NCBI GenBank assembly: GCA_013003215.1
Contig: JABDKD010000230.1
Location: 1 to 64,000, forward strand
Length of the DNA: 64,000 nt
Source: Pyrinomonadaceae bacterium
GTDB lineage: Bacteria; Acidobacteriota; Blastocatellia; Pyrinomonadales; Pyrinomonadaceae
Direction: 5' to 3'
Position numbers and translations under genes: made by a program. Shown in pieces: positions 25,348-33,492 of this stretch. The notes under the pieces are model-generated. The model worked only from the letters and a program-made list of their open reading frames with translations. It did no database searches and had not been told where the DNA came from. Position 1 is the first letter of the stretch. The number at the start of each line of letters is the position of its first letter.

Positions 25348-27030
25348 ATGGCGCACAAGGATTTGATTGCACAACAAACAGCCCGCGACGCGGTCGAAGC
25401 GGCTCATGCCGCATTTCAGTCGTTAAGGGCGTTCGATCAGGAAAAGATCGATTCGATTTGCTCCGGCATGGCGCAAGCCGCACTGCGTGGTGCGGCTCGT
25501 CTCGGCAAACTTGCGAGCGACGAGACCGGATTCGGTAAGGCCGAGGATAAAAAAGAAAAAAACAGGTTTGCGGCTGAAGACGTGTGGAACCATTTCCGCA
25601 ATTTGAAAACCGTCGGCGTTGTCAGCTCAAATGACAGTATCGTTGAAATTGCTTCTCCAAGAGGAGTTGTTGCGGCGGTCATTCCTTCAACAAACCCAAC
25701 TTCAACAGCGATTTTTAAGATAATCATCGCGATCAAGTCGCGGAACAGTATCGTGCTTTCTCCGCATCCAACCGCGCAGAATAGCATCGCCGAAACGGCG
25801 AGGCTGATGAAGGAGGCCGGCATTGGCTTGGGACTCCCGGAAGGCGCCATTCAGTGTCTTACCGAATCGACAATCGAGGGTACCGAAGCGTTAATGAAGC
25901 ACCGGAAGACTGCGGTGATCCTTGCTACGGGCGGAATAGGCCTTGTTCGCGCAGCGTATTCATCGGGTAAACCCGCGTTTGGAGTCGGGCCCGGAAATGT
26001 GCCCGTCTTCGTCGAACGGACTGCAAATGTAAAGAAGGCTGTGTCTGATGTCCTGACGGGCACTTGTTTTGACAATGGCACGATTTGCGCGTCTGAGCAG
26101 GCGGTTGTAGTCGACGCCCCCGTGGAAGCTGAAGTCAGAAAGGAATTTAGTGAACAAGGGGGACATTTTTTGAACGAATCGGATGCCGCCAAGGTGGCTT
26201 CGGTTCTTGTTACCTCTGAAGGGAAGCTTAACGCGGGGATTGTGGGTAAATCTGCGGCGTTTATTGCCGAAAAGGCGGGTGTTTCGATCCCTGAAGGTAC
26301 ACGGTGTTTGTTGGCGGATTGTGCAGGTGTAGGAAGAGACTATCCATGGTCCGTCGAGAAGCTCTCGCCGACGCTCGCCTTTTTTGTAGAAGACGGGGTT
26401 ACGGCCGGCGCTAATCGGTGCGAGGAAATACTAAGATTTGGCGGGATGGGACACACTGCGGGGATGCACACCCAAGACCGTGAAGCTGCGGTCAGATACG
26501 GTGAACAGATGCCTGCATCGCGCGTGATAATCAATTCACCGACCACCCATGGTGCAATTGGATTTTCGACAGATCTGGATCCTTCGATGACGCTTGGATG
26601 TGGATCCTGGGGCGGAAACGTAACCTCGGACAATGTTTCGCCACACCACTTGATGGATATCAAGAGGGTCGCTTTCGAAACGAAACCGGTCGCCGGAGCG
26701 CGGGTGGAAACCCCTGTTGCCAGCTCTTCTCCCGGGCGCGCATCCAGCACGGTGGGCAGGGCGGAAATCGCAGCTCTTGTAGATAGTTTCCTGAGCCAAA
26801 AGCTGGCTTCGGAACCACCTAAGCCACAAGCTTCAATTCCAGCGGTGGTGCATGAGGTCTCGGGAACACCGACCGCCGAAAAAAGTCAGAAGGCCGTTGA
26901 ATTCGTTAGCGAAGCCGATGTGCGGGATGCGATTTCAGGCGGTCAGAAAATCATCATTGATTCTAAAACTATTGTCACTCCCGCCGCCAGAGACCTGGGC
27001 AGAGAAAAGGATGTATTTGTTGAGATCTAA
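25348..27030 (+). CDS. microcompartment acylating aldehyde dehydrogenase (EutE/PduP-like)
   Basis: About 560 aa. It would convert an aldehyde plus CoA and NAD+ to acyl-CoA. Seen: [48 protein letters not shown], and the catalytic Cys247 in [11 protein letters not shown]. The core ends near residue 450, as in EutE. The remaining 110 residues are an extension. A linker is followed by a predicted amphipathic helix, [15 protein letters not shown] (about 470-484), typical of peptides that target cargo into shells. A small final domain ends [20 protein letters not shown] at 25348 is chosen; an in-frame TTG at 25324 is less likely. The aldehyde source (diol, ethanolamine, sugar phosphate) is not encoded nearby. 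Confidence 0.93.
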   Translation: MAHKDLIAQQTARDAVEAAHAAFQSLRAFDQEKIDSICSGMAQAALRGAARLGKLASDETGFGKAEDKKEKNRFAAEDVWNHFRNLKTVGVVSSNDSIVEIASPRGVVAAVIPSTNPTSTAIFKIIIAIKSRNSIVLSPHPTAQNSIAETARLMKEAGIGLGLPEGAIQCLTESTIEGTEALMKHRKTAVILATGGIGLVRAAYSSGKPAFGVGPGNVPVFVERTANVKKAVSDVLTGTCFDNGTICASEQAVVVDAPVEAEVRKEFSEQGGHFLNESDAAKVASVLVTSEGKLNAGIVGKSAAFIAEKAGVSIPEGTRCLLADCAGVGRDYPWSVEKLSPTLAFFVEDGVTAGANRCEEILRFGGMGHTAGMHTQDREAAVRYGEQMPASRVIINSPTTHGAIGFSTDLDPSMTLGCGSWGGNVTSDNVSPHHLMDIKRVAFETKPVAGARVETPVASSSPGRASSTVGRAEIAALVDSFLSQKLASEPPKPQASIPAVVHEVSGTPTAEKSQKAVEFVSEADVRDAISGGQKIIIDSKTIVTPAARDLGREKDVFVEI

Positions 27031-27053
27031 CCCCCGGTCTTTTCGTAGGCAAA

Positions 27054-27575
27054 ATGGCTGAAACTCTTGTTAAAAACCCAACTTGTTCAAAGTGCGGCGA
27101 AGACGCTCGTCCGGAGGCACTGTTTTGCCATGCCTGTGGAGGAGAAATCCAGGATTTGCCGAAAGATGACGACGGAAGTGTGAGCTCGGCCTGGTTTAAG
27201 GGCGATATCGTGGAAACCTCTCCAATTGAAGCTTCCAAAGAGCCGGACGAGAAAATTGAAGAGAAGCCGATTGAAATGCCGGAAGAGCCGGTTCTTGAGG
27301 AGACTGGTCAGAGCCGCGATGAAGAAGAGAAAGGCCGGGTCAAAGTTAAGCGAAAAGAAGATATAGAAACGGAAACTGCCAAAGAGAAACCTTTGAAAAA
27401 GAAGCTGACATCTGCGTCAGATCTTCGAAAACGCCCAAAACCTATCCGAACAAAACGAGTTGAGGTCGTTTGGGAGGAGAATACAAATTCCCCAAACTGG
27501 CTGTTCCTTGTGTTTGGCCTATTCTTTGGCCTTTTGGGACTCGGATTGTTTTTTCTTGCCTTTTACCTGAAGTAA
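27054..27575 (+). CDS. zinc-ribbon protein with C-terminal membrane anchor
   Basis: A 173-aa protein. The N-terminal zinc ribbon is CSKCGEDARPEALFCHACGG (about 11-30, two CxxC pairs). A long charged linker (30-145, Glu-rich then Lys/Arg-rich) leads to one membrane helix at the C-terminus (about 149-172). It starts 23 bp after the aldehyde dehydrogenase, so it is probably cotranscribed with the microcompartment genes. No family function is known. It might tether or sense something at the membrane (inference), or be an unrelated passenger. Confidence 0.8.
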   Translation: MAETLVKNPTCSKCGEDARPEALFCHACGGEIQDLPKDDDGSVSSAWFKGDIVETSPIEASKEPDEKIEEKPIEMPEEPVLEETGQSRDEEEKGRVKVKRKEDIETETAKEKPLKKKLTSASDLRKRPKPIRTKRVEVVWEENTNSPNWLFLVFGLFFGLLGLGLFFLAFYLK

Positions 27576-27781
27576 CCCCCTTCAAATCTGGTAACAATTT
27601 TTAGGACGTCACCGGTTGTGAAATCGGGATGGTTTCGCATGATCAGTACGTTCGCTGTCGATTCGACGCCTTCAGCGTCGCGATATGTTTTGGGGCGGTT
27701 TCCGGAGGTCAGGTCGAAAAGCTGCTGACCCTTGGCTATTGAGATGTCACCTTCGGAGACCGGGGCAGGGGTCGGCGCCAA
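27563..27781 (-). pseudogene. 5'-truncated gene fragment beside a repeat
   Basis: A minus-strand frame of about 72 codons ends in TAA and overlaps the zinc-ribbon gene by 13 bp. The peptide (for example NRPKTYRDAEGVESTANVLI and GDVLKIVTRFEGGYFR) and its codon use look like a real protein C-terminus. It has no credible start: the frame meets a TAG about 10 codons upstream of the first possible initiator (TTG at 27781), inside a 131-bp repeat copy. The most likely reading is the remains of a gene whose 5' part was lost or replaced by the repeat. The family is not recognised. Confidence 0.4.
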
Positions 27782-27783
27782 AA

Positions 27784-27914
27784 TTGTGTTGTTTCGCGCA
27801 TTTCGTGGCTAGAGGGATCTTCGGCGCAGATCCGTTATCATCCGATTTAATCCGCGGCGAAGTTTCCTGCCACTCGGTACCGCAAGCGAGCTCTAATAGC
27901 CAGCGGCAACCGCC
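27784..27914. repeat. 131-bp direct repeat, copy 1
   Basis: Shares a long, nearly identical core with copy 2 (27938-28067; offset 154 bp at the 5' end). It starts TTGTGTTGTTTCG and includes TTTCGTGGCTAGAGGGATCT, the small inverted repeat GATCT-TCGGCGC-AGATC, and TTTAATCCGCGGCGAAGTTT. The 3' part has diverged. It does not code. The beginning resembles the dispersed TTTCGTGTATTTCGTGG-type sequences common in non-coding DNA of several phyla (from memory). Confidence 0.8.
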
Positions 27915-27937
27915 GACGGTTCTGAAGGGGCCTAGAT

Positions 27938-28067
27938 TTGTGTTGTTTCGTGTATTTCGTGGCTAGAGGGATCTTCGGCGCAGATCCGCTATCATCCGAT
28001 TTAATCCGCGGCGAAGTTTCCTGCCGCTCGCTAACGCAAGCGGCTCTGATAGCCATCAGGAACCGCC
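27938..28067. repeat. 131-bp direct repeat, copy 2
   Basis: Second copy, separated by 23 bp from the first. Its 3' part can fold as GCCGCT ... AGCGGC. It ends 22 bp before the VWFA gene on the opposite strand, so it may also shape the 3' end of that transcript. No transposase or target-site duplication is seen. Confidence 0.8.
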
Positions 28068-28089
28068 CTACGAGGGCTAATTGTCTGGC

Positions 28090-29169
28090 TTAGTTGGATT
28101 TACGGATGACGGGCTTGTCAGTCGACTCGGGTTCGGCGACACGGCCGGTTCTGGTGAGAGCGATCCTTCTTTGCTTATTAGGACCTTCCTTCACGACGAC
28201 CCGTATGTTGCGGAAAGTGCCGTCTTTTCTGTCGTTGGTCGGAACATATCCGATCGAGTATTGAGTCCGCAACTCGTTTGCTATATCGACCGCGATACTC
28301 TGAAGCTCGTTCGTTGCTTTTGGAAAATAGACCTTCCCTCCGGTATCTTCGGCGAGTCTTGTCAGGAACTTCTTTGCTTTCTTTTGGGGGCTCTTGCGGA
28401 TGATGCTTCCATCGGAATCCAATTCTTCGACAAATCCGACCACATAGATCTGGACATTCGTTTCGCGCAGCAATTCAAAGAGCTGTTTTTCGTTGTAGAC
28501 ACTGTCTCGATCCTCACCGTCGGTTACAAGGATCAGCGCCCTTCGCTTCGCGTCATTTCGGACCTTCTCGTATTCATTGATTCTATCGGCCGCAAGATAG
28601 ACCGCGTCGATAATTGCCGTCTGACCGCCTTCGATATACAGATTGTCGAGAGCATCCATCAAATCCTGCTTTTCAGAAGTGAAATCCTGCTCGAGCATGA
28701 TCTTGTCCGAACTGACAAATCGGATGATGCTTGTCTCATCATCCGGACGATTTGTCCCGATAATTGTCTTTCCGGCGTCGATAACCTGTTCGAGTTGTTC
28801 TCTGAGCGAACCGGAGTTGTCGATAACGAGCGTATAGTTCGTTGGAACCTCTTCGGTAGAAAAGAATCCTATCGGCTGGAGTACACGGTCTTCATAGACC
28901 TGGAAATCACCCTGTTTTAGGTTTGCGACAGAACGGTTAAACCTGTCCACCACTCGGACATTGAGGTTCACGAGTTCGGTTTCGATAACGATTTCGCCGT
29001 CGCTTTCAATTACCAGCGGTGGCGGTGTTCCCACTGGATCCACCGTTGGTGACGGTTTGGGGGTCGGGCTATCGGTCTGAGCTTCTACAGGAAGAAGGGC
29101 GCTAAATGCGAGCAGGGCGCCCGCGAATAGAGTCAGAAAAATCGTAACGGAAGAACGGTTCACGTGCAT
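28090..29169 (-). CDS. VWFA-related acidobacterial-type secreted protein
   Basis: About 359 aa. A signal peptide ends near PVEAQ, followed by a Pro/Thr-rich linker (SPTPKPSPTVDPVGTPPP). A short beta domain follows (IVIETELVNLNVRVVDRFNR), typical of the VWFA-related acidobacterial family (TIGR03436). The VWA domain has the metal site DNSGS, then TSIIRF and LVTDGEDRDS. The end has QYSIGYVPTNDRKDGTFRNI. ATG at 29169 is chosen (AAAGAGA upstream); the frame extends to a TTG at 29196. Probably a protein-binding envelope factor. It lies 27 bp downstream of a paralogue in the same operon. Confidence 0.9.
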   Translation of the reverse strand: MHVNRSSVTIFLTLFAGALLAFSALLPVEAQTDSPTPKPSPTVDPVGTPPPLVIESDGEIVIETELVNLNVRVVDRFNRSVANLKQGDFQVYEDRVLQPIGFFSTEEVPTNYTLVIDNSGSLREQLEQVIDAGKTIIGTNRPDDETSIIRFVSSDKIMLEQDFTSEKQDLMDALDNLYIEGGQTAIIDAVYLAADRINEYEKVRNDAKRRALILVTDGEDRDSVYNEKQLFELLRETNVQIYVVGFVEELDSDGSIIRKSPQKKAKKFLTRLAEDTGGKVYFPKATNELQSIAVDIANELRTQYSIGYVPTNDRKDGTFRNIRVVVKEGPNKQRRIALTRTGRVAEPESTDKPVIRKSN

Positions 29170-29196
29170 GGCAATTATCTCTTTGGGTGCTAACAA

Positions 29197-30186
29197 TTAT
29201 TTCTTAATTCGAGGCGTGGCGTAGTAGCCGCTTCGATGTCTGACTGTTAGACGCCCCAAACCCGTTACGCGTTTGACCTTAACTTTAACTTTTCTCCAGT
29301 CGCCATTTGGCGAGAAGTCGTCGGGAGTGTAGCCAATCGAGTATTGATGCCTTAATTCAAGCGCAATTCGCTCAAAAATCTCGTCCATTTCGACTTCGGT
29401 TGTCGGGTAAAAGGACTTTCCTCCCGTCACGCTTGAAAGCTCATCGAGAAAAGCTTGTCCCTGCATGCCTTCGAAAGAGGAGGCGTCGTGAAGATCCATA
29501 ATTCCAACGGAGTAGATGACGACATCGGATTCCTTCATCAACCTGCGGACTTCCTTGAAGTTATAACGCGATGCGTTATCCTGCCCGTCGCTGATTATGA
29601 GAAGCGCTTTCTTCTGGTGTGTACCGCGTGTGACTCGTTCCACGCCCAGATAACAAGCATCGTAGAGAGCTGTGTTGTGTTTTGGTTCGACAAGAGTTAG
29701 CCGGTTTAGGACCGCTTCACCGTCCCGGGTCCGGTCCATTAAGAGCTGCGCACGCTTGTTGAATGCGATCAGGTAATACTCATCACGCGGGTGACTCGTA
29801 TAAATAAAACGCTCGAGGGCGTTTCGGGCCTTAGCTATCTTGTCTCCGTTCATCGAACCGGAGACGTCAAAAAGAATACCGATTGAGACAGGAGCATCGG
29901 TATCGCTAAAAAATGTGATTTTCTGCTTTTGTTTTTGGTCCCAGACCGTAAAAGCGTCTTTGTCCAAGCCTGAAACAAAGCGCCCATAGTTATCGGTTAC
30001 CGTTAAGGTCAGCGTTACGAGGTCGGTATCGATAGTGATTTGGCCTGCTTTCTTGTCTCCCTGTTTCGGAGGAGTCGGCGCGGGGTCCTGAGCAAATACT
30101 GTGACAGCTCCAAACGCAACCACGAAGAAAGCAAAAACAAGTCGGCCCAACAAATTGTGCCGACCATACAATTCCTCTAACGTCAT
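29197..30186 (-). CDS. VWFA-related acidobacterial-type secreted protein (upstream paralogue)
   Basis: A 329-aa paralogue of the next gene. The signal peptide ends near VTVFAQ. ITIDTDLVTLTLTVTDNYGR is the family's pre-VWA segment. The VWA metal site is DVSGSMNG, with HNTALYDACYLG and LLIISDGQDNASRY. The C-terminus has QYSIGYTPDDFSPNGDWRKV. A GGAG site lies 7 bp before the ATG. The two copies differ enough to be old duplicates. They are divergent from the secretion operon at 30399. Confidence 0.92.
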   Translation of the reverse strand: MTLEELYGRHNLLGRLVFAFFVVAFGAVTVFAQDPAPTPPKQGDKKAGQITIDTDLVTLTLTVTDNYGRFVSGLDKDAFTVWDQKQKQKITFFSDTDAPVSIGILFDVSGSMNGDKIAKARNALERFIYTSHPRDEYYLIAFNKRAQLLMDRTRDGEAVLNRLTLVEPKHNTALYDACYLGVERVTRGTHQKKALLIISDGQDNASRYNFKEVRRLMKESDVVIYSVGIMDLHDASSFEGMQGQAFLDELSSVTGGKSFYPTTEVEMDEIFERIALELRHQYSIGYTPDDFSPNGDWRKVKVKVKRVTGLGRLTVRHRSGYYATPRIKK

Positions 30187-30213
30187 AATTTCTCCGGATA
30201 GACCTTTCTAACC

Positions 30214-30242
30214 ATCTTAAGAAACCTTCATATCGTATGCAA
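30214..30242 (-). promoter_or_regulatory. promoter for the VWFA gene pair
   Basis: On the minus strand TTGCAT (30242-30237), 17 bp, TAAGAT (30219-30214), 28 bp upstream of the start. Confidence 0.55.
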
Positions 30243-30341
30243 GATTTATTTTTTGATGTGCTAACTCATAAATACGTTGTTCCGTGTAGTTTATTCCTTC
30301 AAAAAACAGTAACGCCCGCAACTTTTTGATTGGGCAAAGCG

Positions 30342-30350
30342 TGATATAAT
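30342..30350 (+). promoter_or_regulatory. extended -10 promoter for the secretion operon
   Basis: TGATATAAT: TGn plus a perfect TATAAT, 49 bp upstream of the gspF-like ATG. No good -35. Confidence 0.55.
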
Positions 30351-30398
30351 CTGTGCAATTAGCTCGGTCCTCGAAAGAAACTCGGAAACATTTAACAA

Positions 30399-31634
30399 AT
30401 GGCAGAATTCCTTTGTCGCCTTGGAACTCCTTCTGGGGAAGTAATCACAAAAATCGTTGAAGCTTCGAATCAGGCAGAAGCAAAGAATCGGCTTGAGGGC
30501 GAGGGTTTCCGCGTGTTTACTGTCTCGACGTCGGAAGGCGGACTCGGGGCCGTGCTCACGGGCGGCACTAGCGGCAGTAAGAATAAGGTAAAGTCTTCTG
30601 ATTTTCTGTTGTTTAACCAACAGCTTTCGGCGTTGCTTCGGGCCGGTATTCCTGTTTTGCAGGCGATCGGGCTTCTAAAGGAAAGGTCAGGCTCCGCTGC
30701 CTTGCGAACCGTGCTGGCGGATGTGGAAGAGAAAATTCGAACGGGTGTACCCCTTTCTGACGCCTTCGAATCACAAAGAACATTTCCGCGAATTTATACA
30801 GCCTCTCTTCATGCAGGTGAGAGAAGCGGTTCGCTTGATGAAGTCCTGGCGAGATATGTTCATTACCTGAAACGCAGCGTCGGTATCTCAAGAAAGCTGA
30901 GAAGCGTCCTCGCCTATCCGGCTTTTCTCCTTTTAGCGGCGACGCTAATGGTCGGATTTCTGGTGCTTTATATCGTTCCGCGGATGTCGAATTTGTTCGA
31001 GGGGTTGAATACCGCCAGCGGATTGCCAACGGTGACTCTTATCGTTCTGACGATATCGACGGCTGTTGCCGGGAATATTTGGTGGATACTTCCGTTGTTG
31101 ATAATCCTGATCGTTTCGCTGTTCCTTTGGCTTCGGACCAATAGCGGGAAGCTGATGCTGCACAAGATCCTTTTGCGCAGCCCGCTCGGGGGCGAACTGA
31201 TCAAACAAATGACGGCGGCACAATTGTCCCGTTCTTTGTCGACGTTGATCTCAGGAGGACTGACTGTTCCTGACTCGTGGGATATATCCTCGCAGGCGAT
31301 CACAAATCTCGAGCTTCGGCGTAGAAGCCAGTCAGTTCTGCCGATGATTCGTGAGGGCCGTTCCTTTACGGAAGCGCTTGAAACAGCGAACTGGATGCCA
31401 GCACTCGGGCTGGACATGATCGGGATTGGTGAAAACTCGGGCAGCCTCAAGGAAATGCTGGACGAGGTCGCGGAGTTTTATGACGCAGAGTCGGAGGTGC
31501 GGCTCGAACAGCTCACGACATTGCTGGAACCGATCATACTTGTATTTATGGCGGCGGTTGTCGTGATAATTTTGCTCGCGATATATTTGCCGATCATTCA
31601 GGCGATTTCATCCGGGCCGTTTGGAGGGAGATAG
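30399..31634 (+). CDS. type II secretion / type IV pilus inner-membrane protein (GspF/PilC)
   Basis: A 411-aa platform protein. It has two homologous GspF domains (about 75-195 and 275-395), each with the pattern FNQQLSALLRAGIPVLQAI / AAQLSRSLSTLISGGLTVPD and a GE(R/N)SG turn. Three membrane helices lie near 170-190, 215-240 and 375-400. It contacts the GspE ATPase and anchors the pseudopilus. It is followed by gspE after 3 bp. Confidence 0.94.
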   Translation: MAEFLCRLGTPSGEVITKIVEASNQAEAKNRLEGEGFRVFTVSTSEGGLGAVLTGGTSGSKNKVKSSDFLLFNQQLSALLRAGIPVLQAIGLLKERSGSAALRTVLADVEEKIRTGVPLSDAFESQRTFPRIYTASLHAGERSGSLDEVLARYVHYLKRSVGISRKLRSVLAYPAFLLLAATLMVGFLVLYIVPRMSNLFEGLNTASGLPTVTLIVLTISTAVAGNIWWILPLLIILIVSLFLWLRTNSGKLMLHKILLRSPLGGELIKQMTAAQLSRSLSTLISGGLTVPDSWDISSQAITNLELRRRSQSVLPMIREGRSFTEALETANWMPALGLDMIGIGENSGSLKEMLDEVAEFYDAESEVRLEQLTTLLEPIILVFMAAVVVIILLAIYLPIIQAISSGPFGGR

Positions 31635-31637
31635 AAA

Positions 31638-33305
31638 ATGGCAAATCAAACAAAAACCGGAAATACGAGCTCTCCAAAAATTGAATTGGGGGAATTCATT
31701 GAGAATGAACCGCCGGAAGTCACTGCCGCAAAGGAAGTTGCGAAGCGCTACAGGCTTCCATACATAGATTTGCTGCCGCCGGATAAGGAGTCGCCGATCG
31801 ATTACGAAGAGCTTGCCTCAATCCCGGTCGACCTGATGCTGCGCAATCAGTTTGTACCGCTCAAGAGGGAAGGCCGCAACCTGCACGCCGCAATGTCGGA
31901 TCCTACAAATCTCGAAGCTCTCGACGAACTCGAAAATGCTCTGAACGTTCGCATCGTGCCGTATGTTTCCACGTCCGGTGCGATCGATGTTGTTTTGAAA
32001 AAAGGTGACGCCACGCAACGGGTAATGCAGGAAGCTGCGTCCACCTTCAAGATCTCGCTTGTAAAGGAAACAGAGAAAGGCGAAGAGGTGTTGGACCTCG
32101 ATCGCTTGGCGACGGATTCGGAGATGTCTCCGATCATAAAACTGGTTGATACAGTCATTTACAACGCGATGGAGTCCAGAGCGTCGGATATCCATATCGA
32201 GACCCGGGAACGGGATGTCCAGGTTAAGTTCCGGATCGACGGAGCACTCTATGCAAAGGTCGACCCGATCGATATCGCATATCACCAAACGTTGATATCC
32301 AGGATCAAGGTAATGAGTGAATTGGATATCGCCGAACGGCGAATCCCCCAGGACGGAAGGTTTCGTGTCCGTTACAAAGGACGGACTGTAGATTTCCGTG
32401 TTTCCATAATGCCGACTGTTTATGGCGAAGATGCTGTTATCCGTATTCTCGATAAGGAGCAGATCTCGGAAGAATTCAAAAACCTGAGTCTTGATGTAGT
32501 CGGGTTCGAAGCCGAGGAGCTTGCCCGGTTCAGGCACTTTATCAAGGAACCCTACGGAATGGTCCTTGTTACCGGTCCGACCGGTTCCGGAAAAACGACG
32601 ACCCTTTACGGTGCTCTGAATGAAATCAGGAACATAGAAGACAAGATCATCACGATCGAAGATCCGGTCGAGTATCAGCTCAACGGAATCGTACAGATTC
32701 CCGTTAACGAGAAGAAAGGACTGACCTTTGCAAGAGGACTTCGTTCAATACTTCGTCACGATCCGGACAAGATAATGGTCGGAGAGATTCGCGACGAAGA
32801 GACAGCAGATATTGCGATCAACTCAGCGCTCACCGGTCACCTCGTTTTCACTACCGTCCACGCCAACAACGTTATCGACGTAATCGGCCGATTTCTGAAT
32901 ATGAAGGTCGATCTTTATAACTTTGTTGCATCTCTTAACTGTGTGCTGGCTCAAAGACTGGTCCGGGTATTGTGCTCGACGTGCAAGCGGCCTTATCAGG
33001 TCACAAAAGAAGAGCTTGAGGAATCAAACCTGGACGTGGATCGATTTGTGGGAGAGACCTTTTTCCAAAATGTTGGTTGCGATGCCTGTAATCACACTGG
33101 TTACAGGGGCAGGACCGCGATCCACGAATTGCTGGATATGTCGGATCGTATCCGCGAAATGATTATTGAAAGGAGGCCTGGGTCAGAAATCAGAAACCGG
33201 GCCGAAAAAGAAGGCCTCAAAAGCCTGCGGGGTTCCGCGCTTGTAAAAGTTTTTGACGGCATCACGACACTTCATGAAATAAACCGTGTAACCTTCGTCG
33301 AGTAA
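31638..33305 (+). CDS. type II secretion / pilus assembly ATPase (GspE/PilB)
   Basis: A 555-aa hexameric ATPase. It has an N-terminal MshEN-like region (to about 150) and RIPQDGRFRVRYKGRTVDFR. Walker A is GPTGSGKTTTLYGAL, the Asp box IITIEDPVEYQLNGI, Walker B GEIRDEETADIA, and the His box THVHANN-like is TTVHANN. The zinc site is CSTCKRPY ... CDACNHTGYRGR. All motifs are intact. A GGAGG-type site overlaps the end of gspF, so translation is likely coupled. Confidence 0.95.
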   Translation: MANQTKTGNTSSPKIELGEFIENEPPEVTAAKEVAKRYRLPYIDLLPPDKESPIDYEELASIPVDLMLRNQFVPLKREGRNLHAAMSDPTNLEALDELENALNVRIVPYVSTSGAIDVVLKKGDATQRVMQEAASTFKISLVKETEKGEEVLDLDRLATDSEMSPIIKLVDTVIYNAMESRASDIHIETRERDVQVKFRIDGALYAKVDPIDIAYHQTLISRIKVMSELDIAERRIPQDGRFRVRYKGRTVDFRVSIMPTVYGEDAVIRILDKEQISEEFKNLSLDVVGFEAEELARFRHFIKEPYGMVLVTGPTGSGKTTTLYGALNEIRNIEDKIITIEDPVEYQLNGIVQIPVNEKKGLTFARGLRSILRHDPDKIMVGEIRDEETADIAINSALTGHLVFTTVHANNVIDVIGRFLNMKVDLYNFVASLNCVLAQRLVRVLCSTCKRPYQVTKEELEESNLDVDRFVGETFFQNVGCDACNHTGYRGRTAIHELLDMSDRIREMIIERRPGSEIRNRAEKEGLKSLRGSALVKVFDGITTLHEINRVTFVE

Positions 33306-33492
33306 CCACCGTTTCGGTTCGTATTTACGGGCTTTTTGGTGCGATTTCCGTATTTGCAATTTTTAGGTCTTAGATACAGAATAAGAGAGTCTTTTTTTGA
33401 TTCCTCTTTTTGAAACTTTGAGTTCCTTCCGGCGTGTACCCATTAGTCGGTTCTTGAATTAGAATTCCATCTACCTTCAACAAACCAAAATT

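Noticed and set aside
28081-28920. 279-aa plus-strand frame opposite the VWFA gene
   Set aside because: Shadow: the minus-strand gene has signal peptide, VWA metal site and family features; the plus frame has no ribosome-binding site or recognisable motif.
31818-32537. 239-aa minus-strand frame inside the GspE-like gene
   Set aside because: Antisense shadow of a gene with all ATPase motifs intact.
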